Origin: DASVEG01 sp035540495
GTDB lineage: Bacteria > Actinomycetota > Acidimicrobiia > Acidimicrobiales > CADCTF01
Length of the DNA: 32,584 nt
Reading direction: 5' to 3'
Assembly (NCBI GenBank): GCA_035540495.1
Contig: DATLGL010000011.1
Coordinates: forward strand, 1 to 32,584
The translations under genes were made by a program, and so were the position numbers. Position 1 is the first letter of the stretch. Each line of letters begins with the position of its first letter. Positions 21,208 through 28,097 of the stretch are shown one piece after another. The notes under the pieces were generated by a model. The model saw only the letters and a list, made by a program, of their open reading frames with translations. It was not told the origin of the DNA and did not search any database.

Positions 21208-21485
21208 GCGACGAGCGCGCTGAGCGTGTCGTAGTCGATCGGGTCGTCGCGGGTGTCGAGCACCTTGCGGAACCGTTCCTCGCCGTCCGGTTCCACCAGC
21301 ACGCCGACGATGAACGCCACCGCCGTCTGGAACCGCTCGACGGTCGAACTGCCGCCAGCCAAGAAGTCGAACATGACCTGCGCCGGCATGACCGGCACAC
21401 ACTCGAACCGTTCGCCTCCCAACTGGAAGGCGACGGGCTCGAGGTCTCGTTCGCGGCGGGCGGCGTCGAAATCCTCGAACGCCAC
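21090..21485 (-). CDS. Tail assembly chaperone, first frame (G part), 131 aa
   Basis: The order major tail protein - this gene - tape measure is diagnostic. The product is a small acidic helical protein (ERDLEPVAFQLGGERFECV, then FQTAVAFIVGVLVEPDGEER), ending in the typical polar tail LVSTYTGRPTTRPSAS seen in actinophage G proteins. It binds the tape measure during tail assembly and is not in the virion. The start GTG 21485 lies 4 nt after the major tail stop. Confidence 0.85.
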   Translation of the reverse strand: MAFEDFDAARRERDLEPVAFQLGGERFECVPVMPAQVMFDFLAGGSSTVERFQTAVAFIVGVLVEPDGEERFRKVLDTRDDPIDYDTLSALVAWLVSTYTGRPTTRPSASPSGLSDTGRSSKPKSRKGSGR

Positions 21486-21489
21486 CGGG

Positions 21490-22023
21490 CTACGAGCCGG
21501 TCGCGCCGAGGATGACGAACGGGGCCTGCCCGGTCGGCTTCTCGAGCCGGAAGGTCACCGGGATGAGCGTCTTGTTCGGCGACTTCTGCCGGCGGATGCT
21601 CACCGTCCCCGCCTGCAGGCACTTGCGGAGCACCCACCGCTCGGGTTCGTCTGCGTCCGCGGAGTCCCACACGATCGTGATGCGCTCCTCTTCGCCCGGC
21701 TCGGGCGGTTCGAGGTCGCCTGTCTCGGCTGCGTCGGCGCCGGCGTTCATCGCGAGCGCGAGGTTCTGGCGGGTGATCTCCGCCATCTGGAAGGTGATCG
21801 ACGCGCGGCGGCCAGTCGTCGCGTACTTCACCGGGTCGAACTCTTCGGCGACTTCGATCGCCTCGTTCGTGATCTCGTACTCGAACGTCGAGCCGTCCTC
21901 GGTGTAGCCGACCGCGCGGAACGCGGCGTCGAGGGTGTCGTCGGCGTCGTCGGGTTCGGGTGTGCCGTAGGGGGCGACGTAGAGGAGGCCGGGGCCGATC
22001 TCGACAGCTTCGCTGTTTGCCAT
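21490..22023 (-). CDS. Major tail (tube) protein, 177 aa
   Basis: The product has the beta-rich tail-tube character: TEDGSTFEYEITNEAIEVAE, a turn, then YATTGRRASITFQMAEITR and a C-terminal strand pair VTFRLEKPTGQAPFVILG. The acidic linker TGDLEPPEPGEEER interrupts the fold. It follows the tail terminator and precedes the chaperones, the fixed order in siphoviruses. ATG 22023 has the leader AGAAAGCAGGT upstream, shared with the major capsid gene, which suggests high translation. Confidence 0.85.
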   Translation of the reverse strand: MANSEAVEIGPGLLYVAPYGTPEPDDADDTLDAAFRAVGYTEDGSTFEYEITNEAIEVAEEFDPVKYATTGRRASITFQMAEITRQNLALAMNAGADAAETGDLEPPEPGEEERITIVWDSADADEPERWVLRKCLQAGTVSIRRQKSPNKTLIPVTFRLEKPTGQAPFVILGATGS

Positions 22024-22030
22024 GGGGTTG

Positions 22031-22042
22031 ACCTGCTTTCTG
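22031..22042 (-). promoter_or_regulatory. Shared leader element ahead of the major tail gene
   Basis: CAGAAAGCAGGT on the minus strand, 7 nt before ATG 22023. The identical 12 bases precede the major capsid gene. It contains a near-perfect extended Shine-Dalgarno sequence and probably boosts translation of the two most abundant virion proteins. Confidence 0.55.
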
Positions 22043-22065
22043 CTTCAGGTGGGAGCGGGACTGCC

Positions 22066-22485
22066 CTACGCGGCGCGGATCGAGAATTCGACGTCGAGCC
22101 GGTAGCGATGCCAGCCCGCGAGCTGGTCGGCCTCGATCCGCACGGGGACGGGGCCGCTCAGGACGCGGGCACCAAAACCGACCGCCGCAGCACCCATGGG
22201 CGTGTTGGCGGTCATCTCGCGGCACGCGCGCATCACCGTGTAGGCGATGGCGGCGGCCTGGTTGTTGTTGGGGGACCAGCAGTGGAAGCGGATGCGGGCG
22301 TGGTCGACGGGCGCTTCGCTCGCGTCGGCGGTTCCGCCGACCCGTTCGAGGTGGATGTGCGCGGCCGAGTTGGCGTTCGGGGCGAGAAACACGCGCCCAG
22401 CGATCAACGGCGTGAGCAGGGGGTGTGCTTTCGCCCATGCTTTGACGGCGGCTTCGACGTCGGCGAACACCTGCACGTCGCTCAC
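22066..22485 (-). CDS. Tail terminator/tail completion protein, 139 aa
   Basis: The pattern FADVEAAVKAWAKAHPLLTP, then ERVGGTADASEAPVDHARIRF and the ending GWHRYRLDVEFSIRA matches DUF3168-like and lambda gpU-type terminators in length and alpha/beta order. These cap the tail tube and join it to the head. GTG 22485 overlaps the previous stop (GTGA), and the major tail gene follows. An NTPMGAAAVGF loop in the middle is Gly/Ala-rich, as in the family. Confidence 0.7.
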   Translation of the reverse strand: MSDVQVFADVEAAVKAWAKAHPLLTPLIAGRVFLAPNANSAAHIHLERVGGTADASEAPVDHARIRFHCWSPNNNQAAAIAYTVMRACREMTANTPMGAAAVGFGARVLSGPVPVRIEADQLAGWHRYRLDVEFSIRAA

Positions 22486-22775
22486 CGCGCGTGGTCCAGT
22501 GCCGATGTCAAAGCCGCGTTGCCCGCCTGGCGGATCGTGCCGAACTCCACGAAGAACGCGAAGAACGATCCGGCGCCCCGTGGGCCTACGGTGACGAGCG
22601 GACCGCGGTCATCGGCGTCGCGCTGCACCTCAGTGTTGGCCGCCAGCCGGCGGGAACCGACAGCAGAGCGGTACGCCTCGGCGACCCGCTCGCCACGCTC
22701 CTCGAGCTCGTCCATCACCGGCGACGACGCCACCAGGCGGGCGATGGCCGCGTGGCTGAGGCGGACGTCACTCAT
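22482..22775 (-). CDS. HK97 gp10-like head-tail connector protein, 97 aa
   Basis: The ending FFAFFVEFGTIRQAGNAALT matches the EFGT...A hallmark of HK97 gp10-type proteins, with a helix before it (SPVMDELEERGERVAEAYRS). The start ATG 22775 overlaps the previous stop by 8 nt. It lies between the connector genes and the tail terminator, the usual order. It probably helps complete the neck or the tail end. Confidence 0.75.
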   Translation of the reverse strand: MSDVRLSHAAIARLVASSPVMDELEERGERVAEAYRSAVGSRRLAANTEVQRDADDRGPLVTVGPRGAGSFFAFFVEFGTIRQAGNAALTSALDHAR

Positions 22776-22998
22776 CGTCGTCTCGGTCCCAGTCGCCGAG
22801 CAGCGCGTTGTGCAACATGCCTTCACGCCCCCACACGGTCATGTTCTTGGCGTCCAAGCGGGTGAGCCAACGATCGCCCGTGTCGTCCATGAACTCGACG
22901 ACCACAACCCAGCCGGTCAACACCGGGTTCGACAACGACTTCGGCGCAACCTGGCGAAGCGCCACCTCGAGGATCTCGCGGTCGTCTGCGAGCCCCAT
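22768..22998 (-). CDS. Small neck-region protein, 76 aa
   Basis: An N-terminal helix (DREILEVALRQVAPKSL) is followed by beta strands (GWVVVVEFMDDTGDRWLTRL) and an acidic C-terminus (WDRDDDE). Such 70-80-aa proteins are common between head-closure and gp10-like genes in actinophages, function unassigned. ATG 22998 shares a base with the previous stop (TGATG), so it is tightly coupled in the late operon. Confidence 0.65.
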   Translation of the reverse strand: MGLADDREILEVALRQVAPKSLSNPVLTGWVVVVEFMDDTGDRWLTRLDAKNMTVWGREGMLHNALLGDWDRDDDE

Positions 22999-23336
22999 CA
23001 GGCCAACCCGGCTACACGGCGGAGTTCGGCTGCTACATGGTCGAGTCCGAAGGCGGTGACCGGTTGAGCCCAGACGACCTCGTAGGCGAGGCCAGTGGAC
23101 TCGTCGATGACGCGCGACCGAGCCGACATCACCACTGGGTCGCACTTGAGGCGGTAGCGCACGTCCGACTGCGAGGCGGCGCCGGTTGTCGACTCGTCGC
23201 CCGACAGGACCCGAATGTGCGCCCGCACGCCTTCGGCGACCGTTGTCGCCGTCCCCGCGGCGGAAAGGGGGTCCACGTTCGCTCCGACCGCTGCTGGGAG
23301 GATCACCTTGATCGTCGTGGTCGCCAGCGGGATCAC
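22998..23336 (-). CDS. Head-closure (stopper) protein, 112 aa
   Basis: The strand pattern VRAHIRVLSGDEST, then SDVRYRLKCDPVVMSARSRV and DESTGLAYEVVWAQPV resembles SPP1 gp16-type head-closure proteins, which form the ring that plugs the portal after packaging. GTG 23336 begins VIPLATTTIKV; an upstream frame extension is Arg/Ser-rich and unlikely. It follows the adaptor gene, the expected order. Confidence 0.65.
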   Translation of the reverse strand: MIPLATTTIKVILPAAVGANVDPLSAAGTATTVAEGVRAHIRVLSGDESTTGAASQSDVRYRLKCDPVVMSARSRVIDESTGLAYEVVWAQPVTAFGLDHVAAELRRVAGLA

Positions 23337-23343
23337 GGCCGGA

Positions 23344-23808
23344 TCACGCCCCGGGCGGGAGGAATGGGATCGGCTCTGACGGTGCACCATCCCAGCCGAC
23401 GACGTCGAGGTAGCGGTCCGTATCGCCGTCGCCGCGGGTGGTGGAGATGGTCCACAGTCCGCTCCGTCCGCCACCGAGGCCGGCAAGCAGCGTCTTCTCT
23501 TCGTCGAGGAGGTAGAGGCCGCTGCCGCGGGAGAAGGTGATCGAGACGTCGTCGACGCTCTTCGCCGCTACGCCCGACGGGTTGTCGAACGCGCGCCGTG
23601 CGGCGGCCAACGTCACCATGACAGCGACGTCAGGCACGTCCTCGACGAGGTCACCGTTCTCGTCGACCCACGTCAGCCCGGCCGCCTGGCGGACAAGTAC
23701 GGACGCATCCTCGAGCAGCGCCTGCACGCGGGCTGCTTCGGTGGTATCAGCGAGGTCTCGGCCGAGGCGGGCGGTGAAGTCCTCGACGGAGGCGAGCGCG
23801 GGAAGCAT
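23344..23808 (-). CDS. Head-tail adaptor (gp6/gp15-like), 154 aa
   Basis: The N-terminal half is helical (SVEDFTARLGRDLADTTEAA, then ALLEDASVLVRQAAGLTW), followed by VAVMVTLAAARRAFDNPSGV and SVDDVSITFSRGSGLYLLDE. This is the standard phage gp6/gp15-like connector pattern that docks beneath the portal. ATG 23808 shares one base with the glycosyltransferase stop (TGATG). Confidence 0.8.
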   Translation of the reverse strand: MLPALASVEDFTARLGRDLADTTEAARVQALLEDASVLVRQAAGLTWVDENGDLVEDVPDVAVMVTLAAARRAFDNPSGVAAKSVDDVSITFSRGSGLYLLDEEKTLLAGLGGGRSGLWTISTTRGDGDTDRYLDVVGWDGAPSEPIPFLPPGA

Positions 23809-24473
23809 CAGACGGTCACCACCTCTCCGATCAGGGAGCGCATCCGCTCGGGATTCCGGCGGGCCGCCACATAGCGGCGGTACAAGGCCCAGCTGGCGTC
23901 GCTGCCGCGCACGCGGTTCATGCGTTGCTGCGGGGGATGCCACAGATGCCACAGCGGGCTCGATCCTCGCCACGACGGACCGAACAGCGTGGACCAGGCG
24001 ACGGCTGCGGCGTCGTCTTCTTGGCCCCAGCCGACGAACCTGGCGTCGAACGGGGCTTGGCGGTAGAGCGCGCGGTGGATGACGAGGATGCCGCCGCCGG
24101 CGCGCCCTCGGTATGGCCGTTCGTCGCATTCCATCGACCGGTTCGGCTCACACCCGGCGAGGACCAGTTCGGTTGACGTCTCGGTCAGACGGTGCACCCG
24201 GTCGTGGGGCACAGCCCACGCAGCGCCTGCCGCTACCGCGTCGATCGCGTCGGGTAGCTGCGAGCACCACACGTCTGCGTCGGCGACCACGACCATCGTG
24301 GCGTCGGTCAGGGCGAGCCCGGCGGCGACAGCGTCGGCCTTGCACCATTCGCCGTCGACGACACCGGCGACGACTGGTAGGCCGAGCGTTTCGTAGCGGT
24401 TCCGTACCCATCGGAGGGCGCGCTCCCGATGCGGGCATCCCGCTTTCCACGGGATCACCACGGCGACGCTCAT
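23808..24473 (-). CDS. Galactosyltransferase-7C-type glycosyltransferase, 221 aa
   Basis: A GT-A fold of the GT2/GT7 group: VAVVIPWKAG strand, then the metal-binding DxD as VVVADADVW (65-68), the acceptor-side box RFVGWGQEDDAAAVAW (148-158, WGxED) and LWHLWHPPQQR (175-184). ATG 24473 overlaps the fusion glycosyltransferase as ATGA. It lies within the head module, so the product probably adds sugar to virion proteins or another phage target rather than acting in lysogenic conversion. The donor is unknown. Confidence 0.85.
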   Translation of the reverse strand: MSVAVVIPWKAGCPHRERALRWVRNRYETLGLPVVAGVVDGEWCKADAVAAGLALTDATMVVVADADVWCSQLPDAIDAVAAGAAWAVPHDRVHRLTETSTELVLAGCEPNRSMECDERPYRGRAGGGILVIHRALYRQAPFDARFVGWGQEDDAAAVAWSTLFGPSWRGSSPLWHLWHPPQQRMNRVRGSDASWALYRRYVAARRNPERMRSLIGEVVTV

Positions 24474-25810
24474 TTGCCCTTCCAGCTGTGGTGCCAGTGG
24501 TGGGCGGCGAACGCCCACGGCTGAGCGGTGAAGTGGTCCTCTCTGCGCCGCTGCTTCTCCGAGTAGTGGTACGGGAAGAACGAGCCGGGCGGCAACAACA
24601 GCACGTCGTGACGGCCGGGAAGCACCGCTGTGGTGACGCCCGGACCGGACTCCCATGCCTTTGCACCGGCGGTGATCGACGCACGGGCCCGGTCGAGCAT
24701 GAGCCGGAACGCGGGATGGCCGGGTTCGCTGGCGAGCACCGCGTCAGGGACGACCTTGGCGTCCTCCCACGCGGCGAACGCCGGCAGATGCAGCAACGGT
24801 TCGAGCGAGCGGTATGGCTCGACGTCGCTGTCGACGTACACGCCACCCCACCGCCACAAGGCTTCCAGGCGGATCAGGCCGGCGCGCTGCGCGCCGGACT
24901 GGCACAGCTCCCACAGGTCGCCGGTCTCCGGCCAGTTGGCCGGGTCGAGCGGATCACGGTAGGTGCGGAGATCCCAACCCGGGTGGAGCATCCGAAAGTG
25001 GTCCCACCACGCCTCGACTTGAGGGGTGGTCGTTTCGGGGACGGTGCGGTGCAGGATCCTGGGGATGCGGGTCGGGCCGACCACCGGCACCTCAACGGGG
25101 TCGGGTTCGTCAATGAGTTGGCGGACAGCACCGACGTCCCAGTGGGCGGCGCGGTATCGGTCGCCGCGCGCCTTGTTCGCCTGGTAGGTGGCTTCGCGGG
25201 TGTTGTTCTCGCTACTCACCCGATGGTGCAGGTGGAACAGCGGGGCGGCGAGCTGCACCATCGGATGACCCGAGATCGTCTCGCACGCGATGCGGAACGC
25301 GACGTCCTCCCACCCCCACCCGGAGAACTTCTCGTCGAACCCACCGACGTCGTCCCACAGCTTTCGGGAGACGACGACGGCGCTCGAGCACGAGTCGAGG
25401 AAGACCCGATGCACCATGCCCGACTGCTTCCAGTTGCCGTCGAACCCGGCGAGCACCCGCTCGGTGCCCCGCTGCGAGAGGTGGATCCTCTCGTGGTAGG
25501 CGAGGACCATGCGATTGGTGGCCGCCGCGACGTCGACGGCGGTGCGGACGGTGTCTCGGTGGGCGAGCACATCGGCGTCGATGAGAACGGCCACATCCCA
25601 GTCGCCGGCGGAACGGGCTGCGTCGTTGAGCGCCTTCGACCGGTTGAACGGTCCGATCTCGTGGTGGCCCTCGACGATCGCCCAGTCGGGGAAATCGTTC
25701 GCCCACCAGCTGCGGGCGAACTCCCACAGGCGGTCGCGGTCGGCGAGACCGGCACGGCGGGGAACGAGAACAACGGTCCGCTGTGGGTTGCCGTTCTCGT
25801 CCCCCGCCAT
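24470..25810 (-). CDS. Two-domain glycosyltransferase: GT2/GT7C-like plus GT32-like, 446 aa
   Basis: Residues 11-200 form a first GT-A domain with DxD in VAVLIDADVL (78-80) and the box GFDEKFSGWGWEDVAFR (157-173). Residues 247-446 form a second, GT32-type domain: IPRILHRTVPETTTPQVEAW, RLEALWRWGGVYVDSDVEPY (DSD at 327-329), SGPGVTT and the C-terminal HHWHHSW. A Pro/Val linker (about 235-246) joins them. Both active sites look intact, so one chain could add two sugars in turn. It sits between the capsid gene and the second glycosyltransferase. ATG 25810 lies 7 nt after the capsid stop; the ribosome site is weak. Confidence 0.88.
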   Translation of the reverse strand: MAGDENGNPQRTVVLVPRRAGLADRDRLWEFARSWWANDFPDWAIVEGHHEIGPFNRSKALNDAARSAGDWDVAVLIDADVLAHRDTVRTAVDVAAATNRMVLAYHERIHLSQRGTERVLAGFDGNWKQSGMVHRVFLDSCSSAVVVSRKLWDDVGGFDEKFSGWGWEDVAFRIACETISGHPMVQLAAPLFHLHHRVSSENNTREATYQANKARGDRYRAAHWDVGAVRQLIDEPDPVEVPVVGPTRIPRILHRTVPETTTPQVEAWWDHFRMLHPGWDLRTYRDPLDPANWPETGDLWELCQSGAQRAGLIRLEALWRWGGVYVDSDVEPYRSLEPLLHLPAFAAWEDAKVVPDAVLASEPGHPAFRLMLDRARASITAGAKAWESGPGVTTAVLPGRHDVLLLPPGSFFPYHYSEKQRRREDHFTAQPWAFAAHHWHHSWKGK

Positions 25811-25817
25811 CGGTGCG

Positions 25818-26738
25818 TTAGCTGCCCGCGCCGGTGAAATCGATCTCGACGATCCGCTTGTTCGTCTCCGAACCGGAGTCGCCGTCTTCGACGCTGGCAG
25901 CGCCGACGAAGCTGTCGACGAGGGTGCGGTCGACCGGGCCGGTCGAGTTCTCGGGGGCGTAGTCCCGCAGGTAGCGCATCGCGAGGCCCTCAAGCGCGAC
26001 CCGCGCCTTCGACGGCGCACCGTCGGGAAGGGCGGGGGCGACGATGCCCATGGCGATGGCGGTGCGGTGGAACGCCCACGCAGCGTCGGGGTCGATCGCG
26101 TTCGACGTGACGATCGTGAACCCGGCAGCCCGGGCGAGGGTTGCCTCGCGGAGAGCCGAGTCGGTGCCGGCCTGGTCGACCCGGTTGAAGTGGTCGCTCT
26201 TGAGGATCGCCGCCTCGACGTTCGCGCCGACGAGGAGCACGCGGCCCTCCATCGGCACGTTCAGGAGGTTGAGCGCCCGGCGAGCGTCGACGAGCACGTC
26301 GAACGGCTCGTCGCTCCCCTCGACGAACGTCACCGGATCCGCCTCAGCTGTCGCGGAAGCAAGAGCGGATGCGACAGCGTCCTCCATGCCCTCGGCCACC
26401 GCACGGATCTGCGGGGCGAGCACCTGGCGAGCGAAGTCGCGGATGTCGAGGGTGAGTTCCTCGTCACGCACCTTCAGGAGGCTGTAGACGTGGGTGTCGA
26501 GCTTCACCGGGACAGCGGTCTCGGCGAACTCGTCGGCGACGAGAGCGTCGTCGGACCGCATCGTGCGGGTGCGAGCGTCGAGGACGGCCGGCACCCGAAG
26601 GGTGATGGTGTCGTCCTTCGCGCCGACGAAGTCGGCGTCTGCCTGACGCCACACGAGGCGGGGCAGCACGATCTCGCGCTGGAGGAGGAGGACGGCCGCT
26701 TCGACGATGCGCTCGGCCTTCAGAGTTTCGTTTGCCAC
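25818..26738 (-). CDS. Major capsid protein, 306 aa
   Basis: Length, position after the scaffold and the pattern RIVEAAVLLLQREIVLPRLV, TITLRVPAVLDAR, LDIRDFARQVLAPQIRAVAE and DVLVDARRALNLLNVPMEGR fit the HK97-fold coat group found in many actinophages (P22-coat-like subfamily). These are strands of the A domain and the spine helix. There is no N-terminal delta domain, and a separate scaffold gene exists. GTG 26738 has the leader AGAAAGCAGGT. Confidence 0.88.
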   Translation of the reverse strand: MANETLKAERIVEAAVLLLQREIVLPRLVWRQADADFVGAKDDTITLRVPAVLDARTRTMRSDDALVADEFAETAVPVKLDTHVYSLLKVRDEELTLDIRDFARQVLAPQIRAVAEGMEDAVASALASATAEADPVTFVEGSDEPFDVLVDARRALNLLNVPMEGRVLLVGANVEAAILKSDHFNRVDQAGTDSALREATLARAAGFTIVTSNAIDPDAAWAFHRTAIAMGIVAPALPDGAPSKARVALEGLAMRYLRDYAPENSTGPVDRTLVDSFVGAASVEDGDSGSETNKRIVEIDFTGAGS

Positions 26739-26744
26739 GGGGAC

Positions 26745-26756
26745 ACCTGCTTTCTG
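26745..26756 (-). promoter_or_regulatory. Shared leader element ahead of the major capsid gene
   Basis: CAGAAAGCAGGT on the minus strand, 6 nt before GTG 26738, identical in 12 bases to the element before the major tail gene. Probably an extended ribosome site for strong translation. Confidence 0.55.
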
Positions 26757-26805
26757 TCAGGAAGAGGGACCGCGGCGGCTCCGTGGCAGGTGCCGAGCGG
26801 TGAAT

Positions 26806-27282
26806 TCAGAACCCGCGAGGGATCTCGGCGACGACCTTGTGGAGATCGACGTCGGGTTCCGTCGTGGGGTCGCCTCCGCCCTTCAAGTCCTCTGCGGGCT
26901 TGGATGGCGTCGGCTTCTTCTCGCCGCCGTCCGCTGTGGGATGGTCGGCGAGGTACTCGTCTGCTGCGGCTTCGAGCTCCTCGCGAGTCGAGCCGGACAG
27001 CCAGCGGGCCTTCACGCCCTTCTCGGCTGCCACCTCGTAGCGGAGTGCCTTCGCCTCGGCGTCGGCTGCCCGCTTCTCTGCCTCGGCCACCTTCGCGGTG
27101 AGCTTCTCGACCTCGGACTTGTCTTTGTCCTCGATCTGCTTGAGGCGGTCCTCGAAGTCCTTCGCGCGCTGCTCGGCTTCGCGCCGGGCTTTGCGTTCGG
27201 CCTCGAGAGCTTTCTTGCCGGCGTCGCCCAACGTGTCGTCGGGTTTCGCGTCGGCGGGTTCCTTCTTGGGGTCGTCACCCAT
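26806..27282 (-). CDS. Scaffolding protein, 158 aa
   Basis: A long charged coiled coil runs from about residue 20 to 100 (KKALEAERKARREAEQRAKD, then IEDKDKSEVEKLTAKVAEAE), with disordered Lys/Pro/Asp-rich ends and a C-terminus VVAEIPRGF. This is the typical phage scaffold directly upstream of the capsid gene. It guides procapsid assembly and then leaves. ATG 27282 has AGAGGAG upstream; the frame extends to 27435 only as an Arg/Pro-rich shadow. Confidence 0.85.
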   Translation of the reverse strand: MGDDPKKEPADAKPDDTLGDAGKKALEAERKARREAEQRAKDFEDRLKQIEDKDKSEVEKLTAKVAEAEKRAADAEAKALRYEVAAEKGVKARWLSGSTREELEAAADEYLADHPTADGGEKKPTPSKPAEDLKGGGDPTTEPDVDLHKVVAEIPRGF

Positions 27283-27307
27283 CGCGGGTGGCTCCTCTCT
27301 GTGGTCG

Positions 27308-27326
27308 CCGCACCGTCGCGGTGCGG
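27308..27326 (-). promoter_or_regulatory. Hairpin in the MuF-scaffold gap
   Basis: A perfect 7-bp stem (CCGCACC/GGTGCGG, 5-nt loop) lies in the 47-bp gap. With no T run it is not a clear terminator. It may protect or process the downstream scaffold/capsid mRNA, raising its level. Confidence 0.45.
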
Positions 27327-27329
27327 GAT

Positions 27330-28094
27330 CTATCGCCGGGCGGCTAGCGCGCGGCGGAACGCGTTGAGCGCGTCGTTCTCGGTGCCTCGCTTGAGGTCGC
27401 CGTGTTCGCGGGCTTCGCGTTGAACTTCGTTCCACACCTGCCGTGCCTCGCGGGCGCCTGGCGGCCAGTCGGCGTCACGCCGGTAGACCGGCTCGACGGT
27501 GCACGAGCACGAGTCGTGGGCGTGGAACTCTGCGGTCTTCGCGCCCTTGTAGACGGGACCGCGGCTGGCAAGCATGAGACAGAACGCGCAGGCGGCGCCG
27601 GAGGTTGCCCGCGCCCAGCCGAGCGCGCTGCGGTCGGATTCGACGGTGGCGACGATCGTTTCGCGGCCACCGTTGAGGGTGTGGCGCAACGCCGAACGGG
27701 CACTCGCGACACGCCCGGCTTCGGATGCTTTCGCGGGCGTGAGGCCGCGTGCGATGGACAGTTTCACGACGGCCGGCCCGGCGGAGAGCAGAGACGCTGT
27801 GAGGCGTTTCTCGTCGATGGTGTCGGCGAGGGTTGGGGTGGTGGGTTCGGTGACGCCGAGCTCGAGGGTGCGGAACGCGGTGAGGTAGCCGGCGGCTAGC
27901 GACGCCGACGCACGTCGTTGTGCTTGGACGAGGCGCATGGCGACGAGGAGCCAGCGGTCGAACGTGCGGTCCAGGTCGTCGACGTTGAGGAGCGGCCACA
28001 CGGTGAGGATCTGGCGGGCGGTCGCGACGCCCAGCCGGGCTTGCGCCAGCCGATGCGCCTCGGTGAGCCGCCGAGCCTCAACGGTGGCCGCCAC
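27330..28094 (-). CDS. MuF-like minor head protein, 254 aa
   Basis: A helical N-terminal two-thirds leads to the characteristic CAFCLMLASRGPVYKGAK, then FHAHDSCSCTVEPVY motif, a Cys/His cluster found in phage minor capsid (SPP1 gp7/VG15/MuF-like) proteins after the portal. They aid head morphogenesis and may enter the capsid. GTG 28094 lies 3 nt after the portal stop. I see no toxin domain attached, as some MuF proteins have. Confidence 0.8.
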   Translation of the reverse strand: MAATVEARRLTEAHRLAQARLGVATARQILTVWPLLNVDDLDRTFDRWLLVAMRLVQAQRRASASLAAGYLTAFRTLELGVTEPTTPTLADTIDEKRLTASLLSAGPAVVKLSIARGLTPAKASEAGRVASARSALRHTLNGGRETIVATVESDRSALGWARATSGAACAFCLMLASRGPVYKGAKTAEFHAHDSCSCTVEPVYRRDADWPPGAREARQVWNEVQREAREHGDLKRGTENDALNAFRRALAARR

Positions 28095-28097
28095 GCG

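Noticed and set aside
24113..25837. Plus-strand frame of 574 codons antisense to the glycosyltransferases
   Set aside because: The two glycosyltransferase frames carry intact family motifs; the antisense frame is a GC-driven shadow.
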